This document shows positions 37,401 to 50,926 of a stretch of 64,000 nucleotides of DNA, piece after piece. Position 1 is the first letter of the stretch; every line of letters starts with the position of its first letter. The notes beneath the pieces were generated by a model. That model was not told the origin of the DNA, did no database searches, and saw only the letters and a program-made list of their open reading frames with translations. Source of the stretch: Atrichornis clamosus (Eukaryota > Chordata > Aves > Passeriformes > Menuridae); the NCBI GenBank assembly GCA_013400975.1, contig WBMZ01000185.1, forward strand, positions 18,847 through 82,846, in the 5' to 3' direction. Made by a program: the position numbers and the translations under genes.

Positions 37401-40400
37401 GTGCTAGTGAAAGATGCAAACATGTTAATGCTGAGACCAGTATTGTCCAGAAACAGCTAGAACTTAAACTGCAGCAGTATGTAGGCCTGGAACACGGGAA
37501 GGCACGAAGTTTAGAGTAGAACAGAAGTCACTGGTGCTCCTGGCACCATTTCAAGCATATCAAGAGCTACACTGTCCATTCTCTCCAGGCGGGCTTTCAA
37601 AAGACAGCAGTATTTTCACTGTTTCCTGCAGGAAGCCACAACAACATCAATTTTCAGGATGACCCTTGCCTCTGGTGAAGCAAGAACGTGGCAATAACAG
37701 AACCCTGACACCATGAGAGCACACACGAATCTACTACACCCACAAATGAATGCTGTACTATAAAATCTCCTGTGCAGCCTCCTAACAGCTGCATGCAACA
37801 GGCAAATATGACCCAGTTTAGTGACATGGCATCCCCCTTTTACTTCTTTCTACATAAGCAAATTGTATTGGAAAAGGTTTCTGAAGTTTAATCAGACTAT
37901 TTTATTTAGCACTGAAACATTTTCTGTTCTTTTAAAAATGATAATGGCCTGAAGATGATACCATTGTATAACCAAAAGACCTTTTTTCTGGGTGCTTATG
38001 CTTTACCCTCTGCCCAGAATGTCCAAGGCTAGATCAGGTAGCTCTGTACTCACCTGCTGCCTCTCCAGCTGCTGCCAAATTGCCATAAATGCCTCTAGGG
38101 CCAGTGCAAATCAGCTATCACACTCACTCTAACCCTTTGAATAACGCAAGGGAAGCAGAGACAAGAACAGACAAAAAACCCAAAAGACTCTCCCTGCAAG
38201 CATGCTTGGAGGAATCACCAGGATGAATATCCATTGGAACAAAACAGACACTTCCCTACACACTGATAATCTGCCTTGAAGGACTTAACTCTGGGACTGA
38301 GTCTTCCGTAAAACCAGCTGCTGAAAATCCCACCTGTGATTCCAATTACAGAAGGAACTTGCATATAAAGAAACAGAAAGCAAGATACAGGAGACAGTTC
38401 TATTATTCGCTAATAAACACTACCCTATCTCCTCTAACTTTAGAGAAAGTATCAACTTTGGCATACTTTGCATCAGTTCCTCAGTCTTCTCCACAAATAT
38501 ACCAATAATGGCTCAACGTGTCACTGGACCTTACACAATCTTGGAGAAAACCCAGAAAGTCAACTTTTTCTCAAGCTCTGTATGAAGAAATAGTGTCCCA
38601 CTCTTGTTAGCAGACAGGCAGCTGACACACAGGAAATGTGAGACAAGAGACCTAGACTCCAGTACAACAGAAATACAGGATGAGGAGGTCCAGGGACTGT
38701 ACATGAAGTCACATGCTTCAGAAAAAACACAAATTGCTAATCTCTAAAGACAGAGGGATGTCCAGAAGCTGTTCAATAACTAGGTTCTGGAGAAAACAGG
38801 TTTCATTCACAAAGGCCCTCTTTTTAAATATCACATACATGTGATTCTTAACACAGAAACACTCAACACCGGTGCAGACCTCTAGAAATATTTCACCAGA
38901 AGAAAAAAAGAGAGCACTAATTAAAATACTCTAGTCAATCCTTGGCTTATCTCCACACTCCCTTTCAACTACAATTTGAGAGAACTGAGAATTTAGCCCT
39001 TGGTGTAAAGGAAAAAGCCTGCTCCCTGTTTACACATCCACCCACTACCTAGCAGTTTTCAAAATCTCTAGTAGCACCACTATGGAAAGTAAACCACTCC
39101 TCTGCAGCAACACGGGCAAAGTCCAATTCAACTGAATCTTTCTACTTAGAGAAAAGGACAGCAAGTAAAGTGAAAACTCAACCAAAGGAAAGCAATAAGT
39201 AACTACCCTCTTTTTGTCTCTATGAAATTTACTTTGGAGAAGTCAGGCAAGCATTACCTTCCCACGATTCTGCTGCACCCGAGAACACCCCTTCTGCCCC
39301 ACCTCCCAAAAGAAGCTCCAGTAATTAACTCTTAACCGGCATATAACAAGATTAGTGGCTTGGACTGGACCTATTTACATTCATGTTTATTACATGACAG
39401 AACACAGGTTCTCTGCTGTGGTAAGCAAACCCTGAGTAATAAAACGGGTTTTAAGAACAAATGCCACCAATAAGAGGCAGCTGTCTTTTAATCCTAAACG
39501 CAGCTCCATAATAATTTCAACTTTAGCCTGTGTCCATAGTATCCAGAAGGGTCACCACGTGCCTCAGATGGCACAACCTACCCAAAGTATATAAAAAAGT
39601 CCAGTCTGTATTACATTTGCTACCTGCATATTTCTTGGTGTGCTTTCCCAGCCTGCCCAGGTACAATTAAATCTAAAATGTAGATGCCTAAGGATAGCAC
39701 AGCTCAAGAGTTTTAGCAACAGCACTGCAAGCTACTTTGAAGAGGTCTTACAGACAGCTGACAGCAGCCACCTGCAACATAGTCAGTTCTACATAAGAGG
39801 GCAGTCAGACTTTAGTAAACACAAAGCAAATAATCCAGCCTCATTAATGCCCTCTTGATGAAAATTAGACGAGAGAACACCACATATAAATTCCAGATAT
39901 ACAGGACATGTTTTTACATGACCTTCAACAGAAGTCACCAACTGCTCTCCCTCTGTTTCACTACATAAACACAGAATTCTAATCTATTTAAGACTGATGT
40001 TATTGCTAATACATTGAACATGGAGAGAGTTTCTGGATTTTACGTACCGTAACTGGCAAAAGGGTAAAATCCATACAACAGAATATAATGAAATATATAA
40101 ATCCAAGCTACAGGCCACAAGCCAGAAAACACACTTTTGAAGTCTGTGCTTTACAGAATTGATGGTTGCCTAGAACTATAAAGCTGTTGGATAATGAAAA
40201 GAAAACAACTAAACACGGGAATATAAAAGGCAAGCAAGAGAAACTGCATGTCCAGTTCACCACCAGTTGATTCATGTTACGTTGGTGCACCTACAGATAC
40301 ATACTCCATGTCCACTCTTCAGGGACAGTTTACAGACTCCTGCAGGTAAGAGCATACATTGACCTCTTACATATTTCTGTGCTGCACAGAGAATGAGAAG

Positions 40401-41416
40401 CTTCAATTCCGTAAGGATTCATAGATCAGTTGTTTATGCACATATAACAGAATCTGGTGCAGCAACACCAGATGTGGTGAGGCTGTAATTTACATCATAG
40501 GTGGGAATTTGAGGCTAGAATGCAATTTTAACAGATGTTGTTATTATTATGATGTTATTGTGTGACCACTAGTGCCTACTTTTTCAGCTTTGTCAAGGCT
40601 GTTAAAACAACTAGTACCTCTCACTGATGTGGACAAGTCAATAGTGCTGCATTCCTGATTGAAAGAAGTATCTCAAAGTATCTTTTAAGAAATAGGCCAG
40701 TTCTCTAGCTTTAAATTATAAGAAATACCATGCACTGAGAACTACCTTAACAACAGTGAACTTTCCAAAATGCTTTCCAAAAGCTAGTAACAATTTTTCC
40801 TGAAATCTAAAGTATCTTAAAGCCTTCAGGAAAACACTTCTCCATACACAGCTTCTGTTTTTACCATTAGTTCATATCAGAGTCATTCAAAAGATTGATG
40901 TGCAGGTGAAGACTAAAAAAAATATAAAAATCAGAACTATATTTAGACACTGAGCCTGAAATAACACGAATATTAAAAGAGTCCAAAACCTAGTAACAGC
41001 AACCTTTAAAAATAGACTCATTCTGTGTGTATCTATAAAACACTTAAAATGTCTGAAAGGAGTTATAAAAAAACTTTAGCTGCAAGGATACTGCAGCAAA
41101 TCATATTCACAGAAATCTTCAGTGCAGGAAGAACCGTAAGGGCATTCAGGTGACACTGCTGTGTTGTGATGAAATGCAGTACCAGCATGAAAATGTATTC
41201 TAAGTTTACAGGGGAATAAGAAAGGCATATTCCATCCTGCAAAACTACTGCACGTCTACAAGCAGCACAGTTACACCTTTATGAGCTGTTAGAGGACGAA
41301 AACTCACATAAACACTGAGGAAAAAAAAAAGGACGAGCTGTCAAAACAGCTTTAGCTATAATACTTTATAACTGCCATTTAATTAACCTCCACAAAATTA
41401 AATTCCTCAAGAGTAC
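34415..41416 (-). other. SGK3: Intron in the SGK3 5' UTR between first coding exon and proximal CpG island
   Basis: The acceptor at 34415 requires an upstream non-coding exon. The nearest good candidates are the donors in the 41.4-42.1 kb island. I see no gene or recognisable repeat in the interval. Confidence 0.55.
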
Positions 41417-41856
41417 CTGAATCCCGACAAGACAGCGTTGCCTAAAACGTTTCAGTTTTCCAGGACCAGACTTCAGTGCTGCTCTCCCGAAACACCAGCA
41501 CGTCCCGGCTGCGAACCACTCGGGGAAGGAGGAGAACGACCGCGCAGGGGCCGTCGCGGTTGCCCTCCCCGGGTACCACGGGCCCGCACCTACCTCCTCC
41601 TCCTCACAGGCGCACCGCACCTCGCGGACCTCGGGAACGAAACCAAGCTTCTCTCGCCTTCACCCCAGCAACGACCTCTCGGCTCCCCGACTTCTAGGAA
41701 GTTAAGGCGTTTCTCCCATTCCCGGCCCAGCTCCCGCCGCCGCTGCCCCGCGCGGCCATTTCCCACCCCCGCAGCCCCGCAGGATAACGCGCTCGGGGGC
41801 TCGGCGGCCAGGGAAAGGGAAAGGCGGCTCCGCCTGGGCGCGGAGGCTACGGCCGC

Positions 41857-41930
41857 CCTCTCTCCCTCCCTCCCTCCCTCCTTCTCTTCTTCCCTCCCTC
41901 TCTCCTTCCCTGCCTCCCTCCCCGCCCTCC
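41857..41930. repeat. Polypyrimidine (CCCT/CTTC)-rich tract
   Basis: This is a near-pure C and T run on the plus strand made of TCCC and TTCC units, inside the proximal CpG island. It explains the glutamate-, arginine- and glycine-rich minus-strand reading frames here. Confidence 0.9.
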
Positions 41931-42033
41931 GGCGGCGCCAGGCTGCCCGCCCGCGCAACCCTCCGCGGAGCCCAGAGCCTGCCTTGCCCCGGGCTGTAGG
42001 ACGGCGCCGGGAGGCGAGGTCCTGTCCCCCTTT

Positions 42034-42081
42034 GTCTATCTATCATCTATCTATCTATCTATCTATCTATCTCTGTCTATC
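42034..42081. repeat. (CTAT)n tetranucleotide microsatellite
   Basis: There are about ten TATC units with one early interruption (ATCATC) and one late one (CTCTGTC). A run of T follows at about 42092-42104. Confidence 0.95.
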
Positions 42082-42110
42082 AAAATAACCAACTTTTTTT
42101 TTTTTAAAGG

Positions 42111-45100
42111 GTAAGTTTCCACTTTTCCCAGTCGCAAGGCGTCAGTCCCCTCTCCCCTCCCCAGCCCCTAGGGGGATGCTCCTGCTTCTGCTGGGCGGTT
42201 CTCCAGGAAAACTCTGGAAAATCAGCAGCACTCTGGTAAAAATAACGTAAAAACACCCCTGCGCACACGAGGGGTTTCAATTCAACTCTTCAGTGTGTCC
42301 AGGGGTGCCCACATTCCACCAGCAAGGCCGTCATTAAACCAACCAGCTGCTGTAATGACAGCTCTCCTGTATGTGCAGAAGAAATAACACGAGAAAAATG
42401 AGCAATATCTAACACTATATAGGGAGCTATTTCTGAATCCTCTGAAATTCGGGGGTAAGTTTCAATGCCCCAGTTAAAATTTAGCTAGACCTCTTAAAAC
42501 GATGTGTAACTTGGTAAGTTTTTCCTGAGCAAATTGAGGTCATAAAACAGTTATAAAAATATAAATTCCAGGGAAAAAAAGAAAGCTCCTTCAATGACAA
42601 TATCACTCCCCGCTTTATTTTGTTAACTAGATCTGAAAGTGTGGGACAGACAAGAGTTAGCATGGACTCTGTTTAACAGAAAAACCACCACGCCCATTAA
42701 CCGTAAACATTAACACTCATGTTTACTGAGGATATGCTACGCTTTCAAACATCCAGACAAGGCTTAAGAGGCAGGGAATATCTAATGCAAATGGTAACAC
42801 TCAGGATGAGGTAAGGCCTATGTCATTTTAGCTTCCTCCCCATAAATACCTGAAACGTTTCTCAGGATTTTAGCTGACACATAAAGAATGAGCAAGTGCG
42901 AAAATACCACAGGCCACTCCACTGCCTTACCAATGTAACACCTGGGTGTCCCCAAAACCCCACAGGTTTTCACTGTGAACTGTTCTATTGATTATGGAGA
43001 AGCCCCATGTTCTACAAGCCTGTCTTCACAAGACTTGTATTTGGGCCTGACAGGACATGATGCTGCTCATTTCAACAGTCACAGGTATTGGCAAGTATCT
43101 GGCAAGGCACAATTTGGGAGATCCTGTTTCTGAACAGTCCTGCTGCAGAAGTAGTCCTGCATAATACTACACTCATGTGCCAGGCACTGACAGTCATCCA
43201 AGCACTCTCCAAAAACAAATCAGAGAAGCAGTCTGGCAGTTTTTAAAATACGTCAGTGTTTGGATTAGCATGTTTTAACTGTGTACACACAAGCTACAAG
43301 TCAACTGGATCACAAGCTTCCATTTCAGTAGAGTCCACACAGGGAGAATTTTCCCATCCTAACCTGCCCTGTCCTGATTATGGAGTTTCATATTTTTAGA
43401 TAGCCTCTGCTAGATACTGAGACTCAGCATTGTAGCAACAGCCTTCTCTTTCTTGTTCAGATCTGGCAAGGTATTTGCCTCTACATTCATGGAGAGGTTT
43501 TAAAGAAGCTTTGTTAGGACTTCTCGTTGTGAGCCCCAGACCAAAATGCTTCTGAACTTCAGTCAGAATAACCCAGTGGCAAATAATTTAGTCAGGTAAT
43601 CTGTATTCAAGAGCTATTTTACTTTGCAGTTGTTTAGCAGTCTGCAAAGCAGTTCAGCTTCTGTCTGGTTGATAGTTTTGGGTTAATCATTCACTTGTCA
43701 GCAGATCAGTTGAATGGAGCTACTGGACTGATTTACAGTACAGCCTCAACCCAAGGAAAGCCAAGAAGATGACCCTGGCTTGGAGATAATTTAACTCTGT
43801 CTCCCTGTCCACACAGTCTAAGCCCCAAACCTTTGACTAAAGAGCGGCTACTTGCCCTTCCTCACACTTAAAATCTCTCTGAAAACTGGGCTGTTGAGCA
43901 GTTAATTTTATGCCATTTCTCTCACTACTCTGGAATAGGTAATTAGAGATCAGCAACGTGGTATGTATCCTTAAATTGTATTTGCCTGAATGAATTCCAC
44001 GTTTATCTGTCTAGTGTGTCATACTATGGAAAACACTGTTAAGGTCTTAAAATTTAAATAAATCATTATTTACAGATTGCCTGATGAGCTTCTAAAGGCT
44101 GATATTCTAATGTCAAGGTGGATACTAGGTGTTTAACTGCATAGCACACACAGAAATGCACGGAACTCAACTTGCCTTTTAGTGAAGTTAAAGGTCAGCA
44201 TTCACTATGACATTTTTGTCCCCAGGAACTCCCTTGCATTCCGCATTTATGTTTTCTCGGCAGAATGCATGGAGAGGATCTCATTTCCACTGCTTTGCAG
44301 TACTTTGGTTCTAAGGAATGTTACAAATCTATGCACTATGCTGTCATCCCAACTATTTTAAGCCTTTGCGCAGGAATATCAGTGACTGTGTGGTAGGGGT
44401 GGAAACGATGAAAAAAGGGGAGAGAAATGAAGGACCCATCTCAATCCACTGCAAATGCAAGAGGTCACAGAAATGCAGAGTACCTTTAACATGTTTCTCC
44501 AAGCCCACATGAGCAGGTAGCAACAGTATGAACTATTCAGTTCTGTTTTCACTGAAAATGTCCTTAAATTAGTATGAAAACCCATCCTTAACCAAAGATC
44601 GAAAGTCTCATTTTATAACATCAAAAGAACTATATAGACAAAAATAGAGTATAAAAAACTATGGTAAGACATAAACAGGAATGCAGATGACTTGTTTAAA
44701 TGTAGCCAGGAGCTTTGCTAGTGAACACTGTTCCACACGAACATACTGTGAAACTTTAGTATATATTAAAATATTCACACAAAAAGCACAGCCCAAACCT
44801 TGACAGCATAGTCCAAAAATTTTAGTTACTGCTAAAACACAGTGGGTCATTGAGTAACAAAATCATGACCTCACTATCAGCTTCAAACACCAACACCACA
44901 GCTTTCCATTTCAATTCCTACATCTGCAAAGGAGTATCTTAGCCTATCACTATTAACACCAAGCTTTCTATCCTACTCCTCGCACTAAGGAAAACACAAC
45001 CACTTTGCCCCAGAACAGACTGTTTATAGGCATCCAGTTTGGACACTAAGGTGAGATGGTGTTTGGAATTAAAAACCCTTCTGTGGCAGTGTCTTGCCAA

Positions 45101-48100
45101 TGGGCAACTCCAGTTAAACCAAATACATGTTTTTTAAAACCCTCCAAAAGGCATTAACATAACACAGTAATGGATATGATCTTTTAAATAATTATTGTCA
45201 GCCTTTAGCCTACCAAGCCCTGAACTTAGACTTCATTCAGGAAGCAACGGATGGCAACTGTGGTTAATTTTGCATGTGCCAATAGTTTTAATCAAAGAAA
45301 CCAACTTCCAGCAGGTTGTATCCACCTACACAGCACTGAGCAGTCTGAGAACAGCATCCTTTGGAAGAGCCTAAGGCTGTAATGGATGGGCCTCACAATG
45401 ACGCAGGCACAGCAACTCTGGACAAATATTGTCTAACACCCAGGATTCTGGCTGCCACAAAGGCCCCATAAAATGTATGAAGACAGATATGCACCCACCT
45501 GTTCTATCAATTACTCTCACATTGCTTTCCAGCCTCTTGTTTGGGGGCTAATTCAGCTATGTTCATATCCCACAGTTTGCTTAGGAACAGGACTTAGAAG
45601 AGGCTTGGGTATGGGCCAGTTGGGACCAGGCATTCAGCACTGCAAAGCGTGACACCCAAGAGTTGTGTCCTGGAGAAAACAGTGCTCTGTTGAACTCCCT
45701 GGACACATGAGATTGCCAGAAAACACAGGCTACCGCAGACAAAATCAAGTAAGTGAAGACGGTGGGCAAGTGATCTAGGTGAAACCCTGAGAGTTAAAAC
45801 TGTGAAAGAAATGCCAGCTGGACAAGATTTAAAGCTCACAATGCAGGTGCAACCAACAGTATCACCAGGTAACTGTTCTTTACAAAAGCTGGTTTTGTAA
45901 CACTTAATGAATGTATGCATATTAATAGCTTTCATTTAACTCATTTTCATAGTTGCATGCCTGTGCTTATTAGAGAAGTCTGAGTAATGGTTCAGTTTTA
46001 CATGAGCTGCGCTGGGGAAATGGTTTTTTCCCTACTTTCTTTTTGCATGCTAGATCAGCTACAGAATATCTTCAGGTGACAGTCTTTCAATTTGAAGGAA
46101 TGAAATGAATACTTAAAAGACTGATTCATTGCAAACATATACTTCAACCCCTTCTCCCAAGCAAACTAACCAACCCACTCGAAACTACCACAAGCCACCT
46201 AAACAAGTACAGCTGAAAGATTTAGTATTATCTCTTGACAAAGTGTAAGAACTTGGCAAGTAAAAGGAGGCTTCATTCATAGTGACGTTTATAGTGAACT
46301 GCCAGTTTTCCAGCACTCCAGACACAAAGACGATGATCCATGTATTACAAGAAGAATGTCCTGGAGCACAGAGGCTAATGAATACCAAAACCAGGATCTG
46401 CAACAACACTACATGGACTCTCCCTTAGCATAGCAAACACCACAAATCAAAATAATGGAAAACTACAGAAAAACTGTAATAAACTGCATCATTTCACGAA
46501 CATCACAGGGAGCGTATAACACGAACCAGAAAAATGACAGCAGCAGCACATCAAAGAAATTCTTCACAGAAGATAAGAAGAAAACTGGTTTAAATCAACT
46601 GAAGCATATACTAAAAAGGAACACTAGTGCACAAGCAAGCATTCTGCCAACAGCATAAGTATCAGGCAGTGAAATACCATATCTGCAATTTCAATACAGG
46701 CATCTCTATTTTCCTCACTTCATCCTCCTCAAGTGCTTTACTTCCCTCATGCACACACCAAAATGTATTACTATTGCCACATAGGGAGTACTTTTTTCAG
46801 GTTAGTTTAACTTTTTTCAAGATTCGTTTCTAAAAATTACTTAGCATGAAAGGCATTTAAAATGAACAGTGAATTCCGTGCATATGAACTGTCTGACCCA
46901 AACCCTGCTGTTTACATCCTGTTCACTTATCACTGCAATCCCTGGCAGGGTTCCACCAGGAGACATCATCCAACCACAGCTGTGTCTGCAGGAGAAGCAC
47001 CACTATCAGAGGGCACATGGCCTGCATCTTTTCTTGCCCTGCACCTGCCCTCACTCACTGCAAGTGTGCAATCTGGAGCAGAGCAGACACCCAAGTGAAA
47101 CCTCCACAAACTAGTTCAGCTACCAGATGCAGAACAGAATCAATGCTAAACTCCCAACAGCCTAGTTTACCTTGGTTATCAGTCATCTCAGAGATCCGCA
47201 GTGTAGATACTACCTCAAGCTACCTCCACTAACTTACATGGAAGCACAAAAGATTTACGTGGGTTCCAAATATATGAGGAAAAAGAAGTACATAGGACCT
47301 AACTTAGCATCAAGTCCTACAAAGGTGAATAAATACGTAACAAAAAACCAAAGATAAACAGCTGCTTTACAGGCATATAGCAACACATGTGCTTGGCATG
47401 TCAAATATAGAGCCTACTGGTACATGCTGACATGTTCTGGGACTAGTTTCAGCAGACATGCATAAAACACAGTAATAAATTACTGCAGTGTTAAACACTG
47501 TGAAGCTGACATTATCAAACACAGCCCATAAAGTATAAAATTGCTAAAAAAATCCCAACTGACAGCACTGTATGCCCTGCATTTCGCTCTTAACAAAGAC
47601 TCCTTGGAATTCCATTTATAAATACAGTTCTATAAAATAGGTCAAGTCTCTGAGTTTCCAGGAGATCTGAGCAGTTTGTGCAGGAAGGTATACCAAAGCT
47701 AAGCTAAGTATAAAAGAAAAAAATCTCTCTAAGTGGTAATTCTGTATGGATGTTTCTTATTTCAGCCTCCTGAATCCCAGCTACAGCACGTTCTACTAGA
47801 ATTGCAAATACAGGCTGGGGTGAACAAACATGCTTTGGTAAACAAGTTTTCTGGCACACAATGTTATGTAGGTGGGGTCTACCCAGAATGTCAAGAGTTC
47901 TTCCTCAAATTGTAGGGATGAGCAAGAACACAAGAAGCATGTTTGCATTTTCAAGCTATTTACTGGTATTCTATTCGAAATAAACTGAACAAGGGCTTTG
48001 GTTTGGGGTGTGTATGTCCCCTCACAAAAGGCTGACAGGCTTTTTCCAAAATATAAGCATTTTAAAGGCAGCCTAGGATCTACAGAATAGACCAGATTTG

Positions 48101-50340
48101 TTTTTGCTATTCTATTAATGCTTCTAACAAACTGTTCATGGCAAAAGAAACATGCATTCCACTAAAGCACTGTTATGCATCAACTTGCAGTACAAAAAAA
48201 GTAGCAATAATTTAAAAAAACCAACCTAGCAAAGCAAGATGATGTATCTTAAAATTCAGAAAGGACACAGACTTAGGAAAAATGTTTTAAGAGTTTATTA
48301 TTTGCTGTCCTTACTTTGCTTACTTTTTCATCTAGCCATTTCCTCACATTTGCCGGATTTCCAACCTTTCCCTGATGCACAGAGAAGACACATTTTCATC
48401 TACCAGCTACAGAGTCTGTTTTTTGTTCTCCAAGAAGAAATACTCTCATTTTCAGTCCTAGGAGCTATGGGTCAGTGTTTGAAGGGTGTGTGTGGGTCTG
48501 AACCATTAAGTGAGTTTCAGCAAAGGTTTATATAAAGATACATAAGCAATATCTTACATCAAGATATGTATGTATCTTATACCAGGTAAAACCAATACAA
48601 CAAAAAGAAGCAGGTACAGAGGACAGATGATCAGCTTCTGAACTTCACTAAACTAATTTGTTCTTTAACTTACCTTTCTTTTTATAACATGACAATCTAA
48701 CAGAGCCAGTTAATGGAATGTTGTAAATTTAAGTATGGAGCATAAGCAACAATTAAATAAATCCCTCTAATCTCGATACTAACTCAAGACCACTGTTCCA
48801 TTATGCAGTTTGAAAAAGGAACATGGCAGTATTTACTATTTCAAATCAGTAATTTTTTAATGTTAGATATTGTGGTGTTGGGTGGAAGGGTCCACACAGA
48901 ACAAGGAAAGAAACTGTAGGTTACAGCATGGAACATGACTACGAAGTAGGAGAAGTTATCACAAAATTGTATCTATTGACATTTAGCTTTGATGTACATA
49001 CAGTCATTTTAAAGAGGACAGTAAGAACCAGATCATTTAAAAGACATGGTATTTTCTGGAAGTCATTGTTCAAATTACTCAAATGTTTCATAAGAAAATG
49101 TTCCTGCACACAGTCCAAGCTACTCTTGGATCTATCAAGAGTAAGTCTTATTCCAACTACAGTTTTCTCCAACAATGCTGTACAAATTAGTTTTTGTAGA
49201 TGACAGCACAATTTTAAGCTTGTACAAGAACACAAAAGAGCAAAATGTCAAAGTTTCCTAATTACGTGGCAACCTTTGTGTCAACCTGGTTTATTAAATG
49301 TTTTTATAAATCTTTGAATTAAACAAAGAAAAAATTTTGTTCTATCAAGAAGATACAAATTTTGTAAAGCTGTGAGAATTCAAGATGTTGTACACCTCCT
49401 GAACTGAAGCTCTTGATAAATATGTTGTTACTGCATTGGTAGTAAAATACAGGATATGTGCAGAATCTGTACAACGTTCAAGAAGCTACCAACAATGAAC
49501 CTCTCTGTTTGGATGCAACTGCAGTGGTGATGAGGATATCCTAACTGGAATATGCACCATGCTAACGGATGCTAACAGGAGCAGTGTTGAAGGAGGGTAC
49601 TAATATCTCTCACTCTTGGATTAACTGATGCAAACTTAACTTCAGTCTGAAGCAGATCCCCTGCAAGCACTCAAAAATCTCTCCATGTCACACTAGCTCT
49701 GTTTCCCCTCAGGTCTGGGATGAGTCACTAGCAGTTTTCTACACCAAATTGCTTCCGATTCAAATGTACCTTTCATTTATATAAAAAGTGTTGCGGTAAC
49801 AGCCCTTCAAAATACCCACTTGAGAAATAATATTTCATTGTTCACCTTTACATAACTGTGGTTCTCCCAGGCCTACGCTGCTCTTTTTTTTGATTTGTTT
49901 GTTACCAATTTATGCCTACCCACACGCAGTTGTCACCACACCAGAACCTCAGGGACACCTGTGCTGCTGCCACGGTCACCTCCCCTAGGGAGCCTGGGGT
50001 GGCGGGCAGTGTCCAGCCAAGGGGTCCTCACCACACCTTACCTCTGTTAAAATAAAGTTGGGGTAATTATGGATATTTTCATCCTTCACGCATCTATCTA
50101 CCTCCACTGATTGATTTAGAAGTGCATCCTAAGTCAGAAACTGTAAGCACTGTTTATTTGTCACTCTTACAAGAATAATGACTGATTTTGAAAACAGAAA
50201 TGCAGAAGTACTGAGGATTCGTTTAAAGTCAGAGTAAGCAAAATGGCTGTTTGCACTGCTGACTGCTATCTCCAGCATTTCTACAGGCATAATTGCTCAA
50301 TGAAGTTTTTCATACACATTTTATTGCATGCATTGTGAAC
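42111..50340. other. Non-coding DNA upstream of the proximal island
   Basis: This would be intron if SGK3 transcripts start at the 63.8 kb island, otherwise intergenic. I see no coding exon, RNA gene or repeat that I can name. Confidence 0.5.
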
Positions 50341-50926
50341 TGTCCTGGTTTCGGCTGGGATAGAGTTAATTTTCTTCCTAGTGGCTGGTACAGTGCTGCG
50401 TTTTGGACGCAGTATGAGAATAGTGTTGATAACAAATTGCTGTTTTAGTTGTTGCTAAGCAGTGTTTACCCTAAGTCAAGGGCTTTTCAGGTTCCCATGC
50501 TCTGCCACTGAGCAGGTGCACAAGAAACTGTGAAGGAGCACAGCTGGGACAGCTGACCCGAACTGGCCAAAGAGATATTCCATAGCGTAGAACATCATAC
50601 TCTGCACATAAACTGGGGCAGTTGGCCAGGAGGGGCCATTTGCAGCTCAGGGATGGGCTGGGCATCNCAGCTCAGGGCTGGGCATCACTCAGTGGATGGT
50701 AAGCAATTGTATTGTCCATCACTTCTTTCTCTTGGGGTTTATTCCTATCTGTTTTCTCCTTTTTCATTATTATTATTACATTTTACTTAATTACAATTCT
50801 TAAACTGTTCTTACCTCAACCCTTGGGTTTTACCTTTCTCCGATTCTGCCCCCATCCCACCAGGGAAGGGGGAGTGAGTGAGGAGCTGAGTGGTACTTGG
50901 TTGCCAGCTGGGGTTAAACCATAACA
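50341..50926 (+). mobile_element. Solo LTR of an endogenous retrovirus, probably ERVL-like (class III)
   Basis: The element begins TGTCCTGGTTTCGGCTGG and ends GGGGTTAAACCATAACA, so it has TG and CA ends. It is flanked by a 5-bp target duplication, TGAAC, at 50336-50340 and 50927-50931. Five bases fits the ERVL group rather than 4 (ERV1) or 6 (ERVK). A worn TATA-like CATAAACTGGGG occurs at about 50607-50618. No internal retroviral genes are present, so it is a solo LTR. The terminal words match an LTR family I know from songbird genomes, but I will not fix the family name. Confidence 0.85.
50642..50688 (+). repeat. Short tandem duplication with one ambiguous base inside the LTR
   Basis: The unit GCAGCTCAGG-TGGGCTGGGCATC is followed at once by CAGCTCAGGGCTGGGCATC. 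The only N in the window is at 50667, on the join of the two copies. This suggests uncertain assembly or a polymorphism there. Confidence 0.75.

Larger units (their letters stand above)
41400..42085. promoter_or_regulatory. SGK3: CpG island, probable proximal SGK3 promoter and first exon
   Basis: This is a GC-rich block about 7 kb upstream of the first SGK3 coding exon. Two minus-strand donors fit a 5' UTR exon: TTCAG with GTACTC (exon end at 41417) and GGAG with GTAGGT (exon end at 41594). A plus-strand donor-like AAAGG with GTAAGT lies at about 42110, which could reflect divergent transcription. The transcription start is not visible. Confidence 0.7.

Noticed and set aside
41438..42088. 216-codon plus-strand and overlapping minus-strand frames
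   Set aside because: They lie across a CpG island, a polypyrimidine tract and the CTAT microsatellite; low-complexity Ser/Leu/Pro and Glu/Gly/Arg translations are artefacts of these repeats.
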